A stretch of 64,000 nt of DNA from Azomonas macrocytogenes. Lineage in GTDB: Bacteria; Pseudomonadota; Gammaproteobacteria; Pseudomonadales; Pseudomonadaceae. Positions 10,150-18,563 of this stretch are shown here, piece after piece (within the stretch, counting starts at the first letter, position 1; each line of letters begins with the position of its first letter). The notes beneath the pieces were generated by a model. It saw nothing but the letters and a program-made list of their open reading frames with translations, was not told the DNA's origin and did not search any database. The position numbers and the translations under genes are program-made. The stretch lies in the NCBI RefSeq assembly GCF_014191985.1, contig NZ_JACHXI010000012.1:52070-116069 (forward strand), read 5' to 3'.

Positions 10150-11046
10150 TTACCAGCGATCCGGCTTGGGTGCAGTAGCAGGATCAACGCTGGACTTGAT
10201 GGTGATAGTGCAGGTAAGCCCGGCCGACAGCATGACGTTTTCCGGAACATCATCGAGATGAATGCGTACCGGTATCCTTTGAGCCAGGCGCACCCAGTTG
10301 AAGGTCGGGTTGACGTCCGCGATCAAGTCACGGCTCTGCGGGTTGCTACGGTCGTAGATGCCGCGGGCAATACTATCTACTGTCCCGGTCAAACGTTCAC
10401 CACTCATCAGGCGCAAATCAGCTTTGTCACCGATGCTGATCAGCGGTAGACGAGTTTCCTCGAAATAGCCGTAAACATAGTAGGAATGGCTGTCGACCAG
10501 AGCCATGACGGCCTTGCCCCGCTCGGCAAAATCGCCTTCGAAGGTTTCCAGGTTGGTGATATAGCCATCGACCGGAGCCCGTACCTCGGTGCGCGCAAGA
10601 TTCAGCCGGGTCGCATCCAGCTTGGCCAGTGCCATCCGGTAAGCGGCCTGCGCTTCGGCAACTGCGTGCCTGGAGTTCTCGCGGGCCTCGCGTGAAACGA
10701 CCAGTTCATCCATATCCAGGCGTCGCCTTGCGTCATCTTCACGCATGACCATCACGGATTTCTGCTGGGCGACCTCGGCCTCCGCCTGCTTGACTGCCAG
10801 GTGATAGTGGTCAGGATCCACTCGCATCAGCAAATCGCCTTTCTTCACTTGCTGGTTGTCGCGTACCAGCATCTCGACGACCAGGCCGGAAACATCCGGG
10901 GCGATATTGACCACATCGGCTCGCACACGACCGTCACGCGTCCAGGGCGAGTCCATATAATGCACCCACAGCATGCGTACGATAATCGCTGCGGCACTGA
11001 AAACCAGCAGCGTGAACAGGACGCTGATAACTTTTTTCCAAGACAT
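10150..11046 (-). CDS. HlyD/AaeA-like membrane fusion protein
   Basis: A 298-residue periplasmic adaptor. One N-terminal transmembrane helix (residues about 5-25) anchors it in the inner membrane. The lipoyl-like halves flank a helical hairpin: VVNIAPDVSGLVVEMLVRDN before it, and RTEVRAPVDGYITNLETFEGDFAERGKAVMALVD after it. C-terminal beta-barrel sequences end near residue 290. It is the last gene of a transcription unit running from an outer-membrane factor through a FUSC protein and a DUF1656 protein, the composition of AaeAB-like aromatic-acid efflux systems. Its role is to bridge the FUSC pump to the outer-membrane channel. Confidence 0.88.
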   Translation of the reverse strand: MSWKKVISVLFTLLVFSAAAIIVRMLWVHYMDSPWTRDGRVRADVVNIAPDVSGLVVEMLVRDNQQVKKGDLLMRVDPDHYHLAVKQAEAEVAQQKSVMVMREDDARRRLDMDELVVSREARENSRHAVAEAQAAYRMALAKLDATRLNLARTEVRAPVDGYITNLETFEGDFAERGKAVMALVDSHSYYVYGYFEETRLPLISIGDKADLRLMSGERLTGTVDSIARGIYDRSNPQSRDLIADVNPTFNWVRLAQRIPVRIHLDDVPENVMLSAGLTCTITIKSSVDPATAPKPDRW

Positions 11047-11084
11047 ATCCAGTCTCTATTGATCCGGCAAAGGTATTTCGAGCC

Positions 11085-11300
11085 TTACTGGTAGAAATAC
11101 AATGCAACAACGCCATAGAAGCAGGTGAACAGGCTGACCCGCAATAAAATGGGATGCCAAGCATAGGTATACAAACCAAACCAGGCGATCACTCGATCGA
11201 TGCCCCAACCGATGGCCAAGGTCACCAGGAAGAGCAGAGTCACGGTTGGCATGTAGATACCAAGCAAATCGATTTCACGTGGCAGTGGCAAGGGAAGCAC
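11085..11300 (-). CDS. DUF1656 (AaeX-like) small membrane protein
   Basis: 71 residues with two hydrophobic helices (about 18-40 and 52-70). The start PREIDLLGIYMPTV is the signature of DUF1656/AaeX proteins. It overlaps the 3' end of the FUSC gene by 26 bp and is followed 38 bp later by the fusion-protein gene, so translation is probably coupled. Members always occur in FUSC-type efflux operons and are thought to assist the pump, but their exact function is unknown. Confidence 0.85.
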   Translation of the reverse strand: MLPLPLPREIDLLGIYMPTVTLLFLVTLAIGWGIDRVIAWFGLYTYAWHPILLRVSLFTCFYGVVALYFYQ

Positions 11301-13473
11301 TCTCGATTACAACAGATGATGTTTTCGCCAAGGGCGAATGCGGATCAAGCAACGACGTGCGGATAAAGTGCAAATGACTGAGCACACGACGTAACGGCGA
11401 AGTATCGAACTGCGGCGGACGTGGCTCGGGGGTGTTGCGCACCGCCTCGATAGCTTGCTCCACTGCAATCAGGGCGCGCTGGCGGTTATCTTCATCGACC
11501 TGCATGAACAGGTCCACCAGTGCCTGTTCCATGATCCGGACACAGGCACGCCATTCCATACTCTTGGCATACCAAGGCTCGCGCGGCAGAGCTGCCTGCT
11601 CTTGCCGCAACTCGATCACTGCATGGCCGACTTCCAGCACAGCGAACATCCAATGCATCAGGTGGCGCTGCATATCAGGATGCCCGGCTGCCTGTATATA
11701 AGCCTGATTGAGCAGATCGCGTGTGCTGCTCTCGAAACCTGCGACCAGCCCCTTGAGCTTGGCTGTGACGGCAAAGACCAGACGCATGCGCAGATCCTGC
11801 TCCAGGCCACGCCACAACCAGGGACGGTTGGGCGGCAGGATGAAACTCGCAGCCACGGCGGCAGCGCCAATGGCAATCAAGGAAGCGATCCATTCGTTGA
11901 GAAAATGTGAGGGGTCATACTGTGTCAGATCCACCGGCAACGAGAGAATACAAAACCACACCAGCCAGCCTACCCCATAGCCCGCCGTCACCGGCCGTAC
12001 CAGCAAAAAGGCACCGAACGCCAGCACCGGTCCCAAGACGCAAAACAGTATGGCAAAGCCGTCTATCACAGGGTAAACCCAGAAATACAGAAAAAACCCC
12101 ACGGCTCCGCTGCCAAAGGCACCTATCAATATTTGCGTGGCAAAGGGTCCAGGCCGGCTGGTCATGGAAATCAGCCCCGACACCAACCCTACGGTCAGTA
12201 CGGCAGTACTGCCGCTGGACCAGGCTGTAGCAATCCAGAAGCTGCTGATCAACAATACCAGCAAGGCACAACGCATGCCGGAAATGACGGCGGCCAGACC
12301 ATTGGAACGCGGGGTGAAGTTATCTTTCCACTGTTCACGCTCGTGATGGGTAGAGATCAGCGAGGCCTGGGTCAGCAGATAGCCATGCAGGTCATCGGCG
12401 AACCGAAATAGCAACTCGGCGGCTGTATCAAAATCCAGCGATTGCGCTTCATCGGGAAGCTTTATCGCCAGTTGCTGGCGCGCCAGACGAATGCGTTGCA
12501 TGAGCTCCTGCTTGCTTGAATCCAGCCGCTCGGCCTGCTGTGCAGCTTCGGCATCGACGAGCAGATGCCCACGCAGCGGCTCCAAAATCAGAACCGCCTC
12601 GTCCAGACAGGGCTGCAAGGCTTCCAGCACATCTTCTTCGTTATCGTCCTGCAGGCGCTGAAGTAGTCGGTGCAACGCATGAAAACGCGTTGATAACACC
12701 ATGAACTCATTGTTCAGACGCGCCAGACGTCCTTGGCGCAGGCGAATCCGTGGATCTTCGAAGGCGCTGGCGCTGCGCAGGTTCTCCAGTCCTACGGCCA
12801 GGGCGGCGAAACGCGCGTTGATCTGCTCCACCTGGGTCAGATCCAGCTTTCCGTTCAGGCCGTCCATGGCAAATCCAATAAAATCACGGAATCGATTGTA
12901 CTGTGTGGCGCGCATATTGCTGCTGCTGGTCAATGGCAGAATCAAACCACTGACCAAACCGGCGCAAAGAATGCCGACAACGATTTCGATCACCCGCCAC
13001 AATGCATTCATGAAGGCATTATCTGGCTGCAAGGTGGCTGGAACGCCGATCATGACCGCCGTATAGCCGGCCAATACACAGGCATATCCGCGAAAATCCC
13101 GGAAACGGGCGCTACCCGCCACACAGAAGCCAAGCCAGACGGACAAAAAGAGCAGAAACAGCACCCGCTCCTGATTGAACAAGGCTATCAACGTCACCGT
13201 TACCGTCAAACCCACCATGGTACCGATGATCCGATAGAAACTCTTCGCCAGCACATCGCCACTTTGTCTCTGCAGGACGATAAATACGGTAGCGATAACC
13301 GTCGAGGGTTGCGGCAGCTCCAACCGATAGGCCAGCCAGAGCGCAACAAATACACTCAACAGAGCTTTGAAAACAAAAACCCACAGTACGCCTTCGCTCT
13401 GCCACCATTCGATAAGGGCTCGCCGAAAAGCCGAAGGCGATGCAACGGTTGCGGTTTCCATGGCTGTACTCAA
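11275..13473 (-). CDS. FUSC-family efflux permease (AaeB/fusaric-acid type)
   Basis: A 732-residue inner-membrane protein with two repeats. Each has a cluster of about five to six hydrophobic helices (residues about 30-180 and 395-545) followed by a long cytoplasmic helical region. The first cluster starts ALLSVFVALWLAYRLELPQPS, and the second includes SSGSTAVLTVGLVSG. This is the FUSC/aromatic-acid exporter architecture. Such proteins export aromatic carboxylic acids or similar toxic compounds. It follows the outer-membrane factor by 2 bp and overlaps the DUF1656 gene. The divergent LysR gene at 15224 is the probable regulator. The specific substrate is unknown. Confidence 0.9.
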   Translation of the reverse strand: MSTAMETATVASPSAFRRALIEWWQSEGVLWVFVFKALLSVFVALWLAYRLELPQPSTVIATVFIVLQRQSGDVLAKSFYRIIGTMVGLTVTVTLIALFNQERVLFLLFLSVWLGFCVAGSARFRDFRGYACVLAGYTAVMIGVPATLQPDNAFMNALWRVIEIVVGILCAGLVSGLILPLTSSSNMRATQYNRFRDFIGFAMDGLNGKLDLTQVEQINARFAALAVGLENLRSASAFEDPRIRLRQGRLARLNNEFMVLSTRFHALHRLLQRLQDDNEEDVLEALQPCLDEAVLILEPLRGHLLVDAEAAQQAERLDSSKQELMQRIRLARQQLAIKLPDEAQSLDFDTAAELLFRFADDLHGYLLTQASLISTHHEREQWKDNFTPRSNGLAAVISGMRCALLVLLISSFWIATAWSSGSTAVLTVGLVSGLISMTSRPGPFATQILIGAFGSGAVGFFLYFWVYPVIDGFAILFCVLGPVLAFGAFLLVRPVTAGYGVGWLVWFCILSLPVDLTQYDPSHFLNEWIASLIAIGAAAVAASFILPPNRPWLWRGLEQDLRMRLVFAVTAKLKGLVAGFESSTRDLLNQAYIQAAGHPDMQRHLMHWMFAVLEVGHAVIELRQEQAALPREPWYAKSMEWRACVRIMEQALVDLFMQVDEDNRQRALIAVEQAIEAVRNTPEPRPPQFDTSPLRRVLSHLHFIRTSLLDPHSPLAKTSSVVIESASLATAT

Positions 13474-13475
13474 GG

Positions 13476-14981
13476 CTAGTCGAAGAAATTGCGCAGAGTA
13501 ACATCCCGGGCTTTCAGCTTCTCATCGGCTGGGTTGTTCTCTGCGTCGAGCACGCCACCGCCGAGTGCCACCCAAAGCCCGGCCTGGGTGCTCAACTGAG
13601 AAGCGTGCACCTGCTCGCGCAAGCGTTGCTGTTTGAATAACTCGGTTTGTGCCTCCAGTACCCGGCGGTAGTCGACCAGGCCACGCTCATAGGCATTCTG
13701 TGCCAACTCATAGCGGCGTTCCGCAGTTTCCAGGCCATGCTTGATAAATTCACCCTGTTCATGCAACGAGTGCATACGGATAAGCAAGTCGGATATGTTT
13801 TTGAGCGCCATGACCAGAGTCTGGTTGTACTGCTCGACGGCTATGTCATAACCGGCAGTGGTAGCGCTCAGATTGCCCCGTCGGCGACCTCCATCGTAAA
13901 CCGGCAAGCTTATCGCCGAGCCGAAAGTGGTGACGAGATTGGCGTATTGAAGGAAATGCAGCATGCCGCCTTCCACCGCCATCGAACCCACACTGGCTAG
14001 CAAGTTCACATTCGGGTAGAACTCGGCCTTGGCTACTTCAATACCACGAGCCTCGGCAGCTACTTGCCAACGACTGGCCACGACGTCCGGACGGCGCCCC
14101 AGCAATTCCAGTGGCAGGCTCGAAGGCAGCGCCGGTTCCGCGTGCAACGACAGCTTCGGTCGCTTGAGCCGGGCGCCCTCCCCCGGCCCTTTCCCCGCCA
14201 GGGCTGCCAATTGGTTACACGCCAGGGCAATATCCTCGTGAACAATATCGAGCTGCCGATGAACGTTCGGGATCGGCGCTTCAGCCTCAGTGACTTCCAA
14301 ATGAGTACCAAGCCCCATTCGCAGATTCCGCTCGGCCAGATGCAGCAACTCTTCACGCTGCTTCAGCGAAGCCTCGACGATTGCCAACTCTTCGTAATGT
14401 AAAGCCAGTTGGATATAAGTGCGCACGATATTACTTGCCAGCTCCAGCTCTGCGGCGCGCTCTTCGGTCGCCACGATCCGGGCCAGATCCAGTGCACGCT
14501 CCTGGTTGTTGCGCAAGCGCCCCCAGAGATCCAGGTCATAACTGAACTGGAGGTTGCTCAGGTTGTTCCAGGTGGTATTGCGATTGAGTGTAGAAGGGCC
14601 ATAGAAGAAGTCGTCTGGCCAACGCTTGCGCTGAAGTTGGACATCTAAATTTATCTGCGGCTCTTCCATGGCCTCGGCAATACCAGCCATGGCCTGTGCC
14701 TGGCGAACCCGTGCCCGCGCCTGAGCCAGACTGGGGCTATCGACCATGGCTTGTTCGATCCAGGCATCCAATTGGGGATCGCCATAGGCCTTCCACCATT
14801 GCTGACTAGGCCAGGCCGCCTCCTCTGCGGCGTTCTGGATCGCTTTATCGGTGACCAATTCCGTATCGTTCAAGCGGTTAGCCTGTGGAACAATACCTCG
14901 GCTGTCTATGCAGCCTGCGAGGCTTGTGACCACGGCAAGCAAAGAGGACAGGTAGAAACCTGACCGTAGATTGTGAACCAC
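13476..14981 (-). CDS. outer-membrane efflux lipoprotein (NodT/OprM family)
   Basis: A TolC-like outer-membrane factor of 501 residues from GTG 14981, which has AGGA 8 bases upstream; a TTG at 15008 would add nine residues. The signal peptide ends in SLAGC, a lipobox, so the mature protein is acylated at Cys. Two repeats of the OEP domain follow (about residues 60-270 and 290-480), with the typical ELLGRRPDVVASRWQVAAE. It forms the trimeric channel for the FUSC pump encoded next. It is the first gene of the operon, with its promoter in the A+T-rich space toward the LysR gene. Confidence 0.88.
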   Translation of the reverse strand: MVHNLRSGFYLSSLLAVVTSLAGCIDSRGIVPQANRLNDTELVTDKAIQNAAEEAAWPSQQWWKAYGDPQLDAWIEQAMVDSPSLAQARARVRQAQAMAGIAEAMEEPQINLDVQLQRKRWPDDFFYGPSTLNRNTTWNNLSNLQFSYDLDLWGRLRNNQERALDLARIVATEERAAELELASNIVRTYIQLALHYEELAIVEASLKQREELLHLAERNLRMGLGTHLEVTEAEAPIPNVHRQLDIVHEDIALACNQLAALAGKGPGEGARLKRPKLSLHAEPALPSSLPLELLGRRPDVVASRWQVAAEARGIEVAKAEFYPNVNLLASVGSMAVEGGMLHFLQYANLVTTFGSAISLPVYDGGRRRGNLSATTAGYDIAVEQYNQTLVMALKNISDLLIRMHSLHEQGEFIKHGLETAERRYELAQNAYERGLVDYRRVLEAQTELFKQQRLREQVHASQLSTQAGLWVALGGGVLDAENNPADEKLKARDVTLRNFFD

Positions 14982-15223
14982 AATCGTAATCCTGATTTGG
15001 GGAAGCAAGGCAAATGAAGCGCTTTAGCGGCGATTCTAGAAGCGGGTAAAGGTAAGAGATAAGAGCAAAATTAGGCGATTTATTGTGTACCATAAGTACT
15101 TAATCAGTGGCACGATTAATGGTTAATATTCTGTTACCAAAGTTTTAGTGTTTATAATTGACAATCTTTTAACAGCCCCTCATGCAAACTTGTTAGTCCT
15201 TTGTTTTCGCCAGAGAAGCTTAA
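14982..15223. promoter_or_regulatory. divergent A+T-rich promoter region of efflux operon and LysR gene
   Basis: The efflux operon and the LysR gene start in opposite directions from this 242-bp region. The centre (about 15080-15180) is strongly A+T-rich with several short T/A tracts, suitable for two face-to-face promoters. LysR regulators usually bind T-N11-A sites in such intergenic regions; several candidates exist and I cannot select one. Confidence 0.5.
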
Positions 15224-16165
15224 ATGGACACCTTTTTCCTCATGCGTGCCTTCGTCTGCGTAGCGGAAACCGGTAGCTTCACCGCCGCCGCGCTACGCCT
15301 GGATCTGACGACATCCTATGTATCCCGCGCCGTATCCAGTCTTGAGGACCATTTGCGAACGCGCCTGCTACACCGCACTACACGCCGCATCGCATTGACC
15401 GAAGCCGGCCAGCGCTACCTGTTACGCTGCGAGCAGATTCTCAACTATATCGAAGAAGCCGAAGCCGAAGCAGGCCAAGCCCACGCACGCCCTGCCGGCA
15501 ATTTGAAGATCCACTCCATGACCGGTATAGGTCATCGTTATCTGGTCAAGGCTGTGGCGGACTATAATGAAAAATATCCCGATGTCAGCTTTGACCTGAC
15601 ACTGGCCAACCGGACCATCGACATCATTGAAGAAGGCTATGACATTTCCGTCGTGGCAGCCCGGCAGCTACCGGACTCGGGCTACATCTCCAAGCATCTG
15701 GGCCAAGTCTACAGCGTACTGTGCGCATCACCGACTTACATCGCGAAATACGGCTTGCCGGATACCCCTGCCGAGCTGGACAAGCATCGTTGCCTGCGCC
15801 TGGTCTACTCGACAATGAGCCTCGACAAATGGGTGCTCGACGGCCCTGACGGGCAAGAAGAAGTCAGCATCAGCCACACGCATTTCCAAGCGAATACCGT
15901 CGAAGCAATGACCGAAGCGCTCAAGCTCGGCATGGGCATAGGTTCATTGCCGATCTATTCGGCCTATCAGAGTCTTAGGGATGGCAGCCTGGTTCGGGTT
16001 TTTCCGAGCTACACGCTCTATCCACTCGGCGTCTACGCGCTCTACCCATCACGACAGTATCTGGATGCGAAAATCAAGACTTGGGTCGAGTTTCTTCGGG
16101 ACTACCTGCCGCAGCAACTGGCCAATGACGAACGAGCGTTGATCGACTGCAACCAGCCAGCATAG
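15224..16165 (+). CDS. LysR-family regulator, probable controller of the efflux operon
   Basis: 313 residues. The DNA-binding domain covers about residues 1-60 (FVCVAETGSFTAAALRLDLT, then SRAVSSLEDHLRTRLLHRTT). The effector domain begins near residue 90 (GNLKIHSMTGIGHRYLVKAV). It is divergent from the outer-membrane-factor gene by 242 bp, the classical arrangement of LysR regulator and target as in aaeR-aaeXAB. It probably induces the pump in response to an aromatic acid, but the ligand cannot be read from the sequence. Confidence 0.85.
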   Translation: MDTFFLMRAFVCVAETGSFTAAALRLDLTTSYVSRAVSSLEDHLRTRLLHRTTRRIALTEAGQRYLLRCEQILNYIEEAEAEAGQAHARPAGNLKIHSMTGIGHRYLVKAVADYNEKYPDVSFDLTLANRTIDIIEEGYDISVVAARQLPDSGYISKHLGQVYSVLCASPTYIAKYGLPDTPAELDKHRCLRLVYSTMSLDKWVLDGPDGQEEVSISHTHFQANTVEAMTEALKLGMGIGSLPIYSAYQSLRDGSLVRVFPSYTLYPLGVYALYPSRQYLDAKIKTWVEFLRDYLPQQLANDERALIDCNQPA

Positions 16166-16242
16166 AGTCTCCCCTCTGATCCAGTCCCACGACAGATAAG
16201 GAAGACGCGAATATTTTTTCCTTGTCCTCTACTCGTCCAGCA

Positions 16243-16584
16243 TCAACGCTCGACAGGCGCAGTGGGAACGTCGGGAGTTATAGGATGCAAGGTAGTATCC
16301 GGATCATCGGTATGCTGGGCAGGTAACGAACGTCGGGAATCGGAGCCGTGCTCGCCTGCATCCTTCGAGCCCGTACCTGTATCGTTTTTATCCTGGATTT
16401 TCTCGGGAGAATCCCCCGGCCTCTCGATCGAATCCATTTTCTTGTCGATATCATCCCGCTCCTGAATGAGCTCTGGCGGTTTATCCCCATCATTGTGGCG
16501 AGAATCCGCCGCTTCGCCCCCCATAGCCAGCCCTGACAACAGGGTCGCCGCCGCCGCACACACTAAAAAGCTATTGACTTTCAT
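16243..16584 (-). CDS. small secreted acidic, disordered protein
   Basis: 113 residues from ATG 16584, which has GGGAAG 9 bases upstream; a longer frame to 16659 lacks a site. Residues 1-25 form a signal peptide (VCAAAATLLSGLAMGGEAA). The mature part is almost entirely Asp, Glu, Lys, Ser, Pro and Gly with no hydrophobic core, so it is probably unstructured in the periplasm. No cysteines follow the signal region. I do not recognise a family. It stands alone, convergent with the LysR gene. Confidence 0.65.
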   Translation of the reverse strand: MKVNSFLVCAAAATLLSGLAMGGEAADSRHNDGDKPPELIQERDDIDKKMDSIERPGDSPEKIQDKNDTGTGSKDAGEHGSDSRRSLPAQHTDDPDTTLHPITPDVPTAPVER

Positions 16585-16866
16585 GGGTAAAACTTCCCTT
16601 TCCTGACTATCACCTGATAGTGGACAAGAAAACCTCACAATAGCTTCAAGCAAAGGCACAACTGAAAATAAAAAAGCGGCAAGATATTTGCTTTACAGCT
16701 AGTAAAAACAGTTCCGGCGTTACCGAAATATCCACCCACAAGCCTATCTGAAGCATTCGCTGCCAACTGGATTACCCAAGGCAACACCGATGCTCGGCAA
16801 ACAGGTTCTCAGAGGGTTGGTTTGCGTCCATCCAACGCCTACAACAAGACAAAAAAGGTTGAAACC

Positions 16867-16962
16867 ATGTTCACTAAAAAACAGATTTACCAAGCTACCT
16901 GGATCCTGCTCGCTACCGTGATGGTTTTAATTCTGCCGAATATGAGCCGATTCATGGGATAA
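16867..16962 (+). CDS. candidate 31-residue membrane miniprotein
   Basis: ATG 16867 to TAA 16962 encodes 31 residues: a basic start (MFTKKQIYQ), one hydrophobic helix (WILLATVMVLILPN) and a short polar end (MSRFMG). AAAGGTTG lies about 6-13 bases before the ATG and can act as a ribosome-binding site. Single-helix miniproteins of this size are common regulators of membrane complexes, but nothing here names a partner. It is in a gene-poor stretch, so chance cannot be excluded. Confidence 0.45.
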   Translation: MFTKKQIYQATWILLATVMVLILPNMSRFMG

Positions 16963-17541
16963 CCCCCATTGCCTGCTTTCTGCTTTTTGCAGCCATTCGT
17001 CGCCTTGGCAAATTTTGCTGGTAACGCGCTTTATTATCCGCGGAGATTAGCCTTAACTGTTTGTATCTCTGGGATAGCCTGACTACCCTGCAATACAGTG
17101 GCTATGAATGTCATCGATGTTTCGATGGCCAATACCGAAAACAAGAACATCTTCTTAAAAGCCTGGATTGCGCTGAAATAAAGCCAGCCGGTAAAGCTAC
17201 GCAGAAATACAGCAAGCATCATCGTAGTGCGGGATCGCTCCAGTATGCCGGCCTTGCTCGCGCAGGATAACCGGACCTGTATCCAATAGTGTTCGACATC
17301 ATCCAAATATGTTGTACTAAAAGATTTTCCTTGAGCCCTGCGGCACTTCCTGCCCATAAATGGTGCCAGGGATTCGATTGTGACCACAAGTACAGCGATA
17401 ACCGAATCCGGCGCAAAAGCGGCGGAAGCAAACCTACCTCAAGTCTTGGGAGTATTCAAAACCATCAATATTGACAAATAGTTAGCGTAGTGAAAGCGAA
17501 TTGCCATCCCTAGTAACACAACTAATACAAGGGGGTACGAT
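16963..17541. other. 579-bp region without a recognisable gene
   Basis: A reverse frame of 117 codons (17034-17387) and a forward frame ending at 17481 (TAG; terminal residues LGVFKTINIDK) are open but match no family I know and lack convincing ribosome-binding sites. The region could hold remnants of older genes. The last about 60 bp before 17542 is A+T-rich and probably contains the promoter of the glycosyltransferase gene. Confidence 0.4.
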
Positions 17542-18315
17542 TTGAACCTAGGTAAGATTGTGCCGATTGCCGGCTTTCCCGTTCACGAAACCACGCGCCA
17601 GGATCTGGCGATCCATTTACTAACCACGCTACACCAGCACGAAAAAATTTCTCTGTTGTTTGCTAACAGCAACTTCGTCGTCAAATGCAAATCGCTCTTG
17701 AACCGGATGTACAACGATAGCGTGCTCATCGTCAACGATGGCGTCGGGCTCGATATTGTTGCGAAATGCCTGCACGGAGGCGCATTCAAGGCCAACCTGA
17801 ACGGCACTGACTTCACCCCTTATCTGTTCTGCGAATCTTCCCGGCCGCTGCGCGTGTTCATGCTCGGAGCAAAACCGGAAGTCGTGGAGAAAGCCGCAGA
17901 GCATGTCGAACAGCGGCTGGGGCAGACCATAGTAGGCTATTGCGATGGCTACAGTGGGCTGGACGATCCGCAGATGATTGCCCGTATCAACCAATCCGGG
18001 GCTGAATTACTACTGGTAGCCCTGGGTAACCCCTTGCAGGAAGAGTGGATTCTCAACCATCGCGATTCGCTGGACGTTGGCATCGTCACTGGCGTAGGAG
18101 CACTCTTCGATTTCTGGGCGGGCAACCAGCCACGCGCACCGCAGTTCATTCAGAAAATACGACTGGAATGGCTATTTCGGCTATGCCACGAACCACGCCG
18201 CCTGATGCGCCGCTATACGGTTGATATGCTGGTGTTCTTCGCACGATGCTTCAAATACCGAAAAAATCCCGACACGAACGAAACCTCGGATAACCCGCTC
18301 CAAGCCGATTATTAA
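17542..18315 (+). CDS. WecG/TagA/CpsF-family glycosyltransferase
   Basis: 257 residues from TTG 17542, which has GGGGG 6-10 bases upstream; no ATG fits better. Family motifs are ISLLFANSNFVVKCK, LIVNDGVGLDIVAKCL, RVFMLGAKPEVVEKAAEHV, LLLVALGNPLQEEWI and the C-terminal GVGALFDFWAGNQPRAPQF. These enzymes transfer an N-acetylmannosamine- or hexose-type sugar to a lipid-linked acceptor at the cytoplasmic membrane during polysaccharide or wall-polymer synthesis. Unusually, no other polysaccharide genes lie beside it, so the product is unknown. The C-terminal basic part (RRLMRRYTVDMLVFFARCFKYR) may bind the membrane. Confidence 0.85.
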   Translation: MNLGKIVPIAGFPVHETTRQDLAIHLLTTLHQHEKISLLFANSNFVVKCKSLLNRMYNDSVLIVNDGVGLDIVAKCLHGGAFKANLNGTDFTPYLFCESSRPLRVFMLGAKPEVVEKAAEHVEQRLGQTIVGYCDGYSGLDDPQMIARINQSGAELLLVALGNPLQEEWILNHRDSLDVGIVTGVGALFDFWAGNQPRAPQFIQKIRLEWLFRLCHEPRRLMRRYTVDMLVFFARCFKYRKNPDTNETSDNPLQADY

Positions 18316-18563
18316 CAACCGCCAAAGGATTCTGCGCGCAAAATATTGGCCGCCGGTGGCGCAAGGAAGCCACCACCAGCGTCGCCAAGCGCTGACGATC
18401 ATGCCTGGGCAAATGCTTTGCCGGCAATTGATCGAGCATGCAGGCCCCGAATAAATCCTCGCCATTATAAACCAATAAATATCAAATACTTATATAAAAA
18501 CAAAAGACAGGAAAGTACGTTTTTGACTTGCTATTGGCACAAAAATCCCGCAGGGTAAAGAGT

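Noticed and set aside
17034..17387. 117-codon reverse frame
   Set aside because: No ribosome-binding site, no recognisable family, and it occupies a region where all frames look degenerate; left as unexplained.
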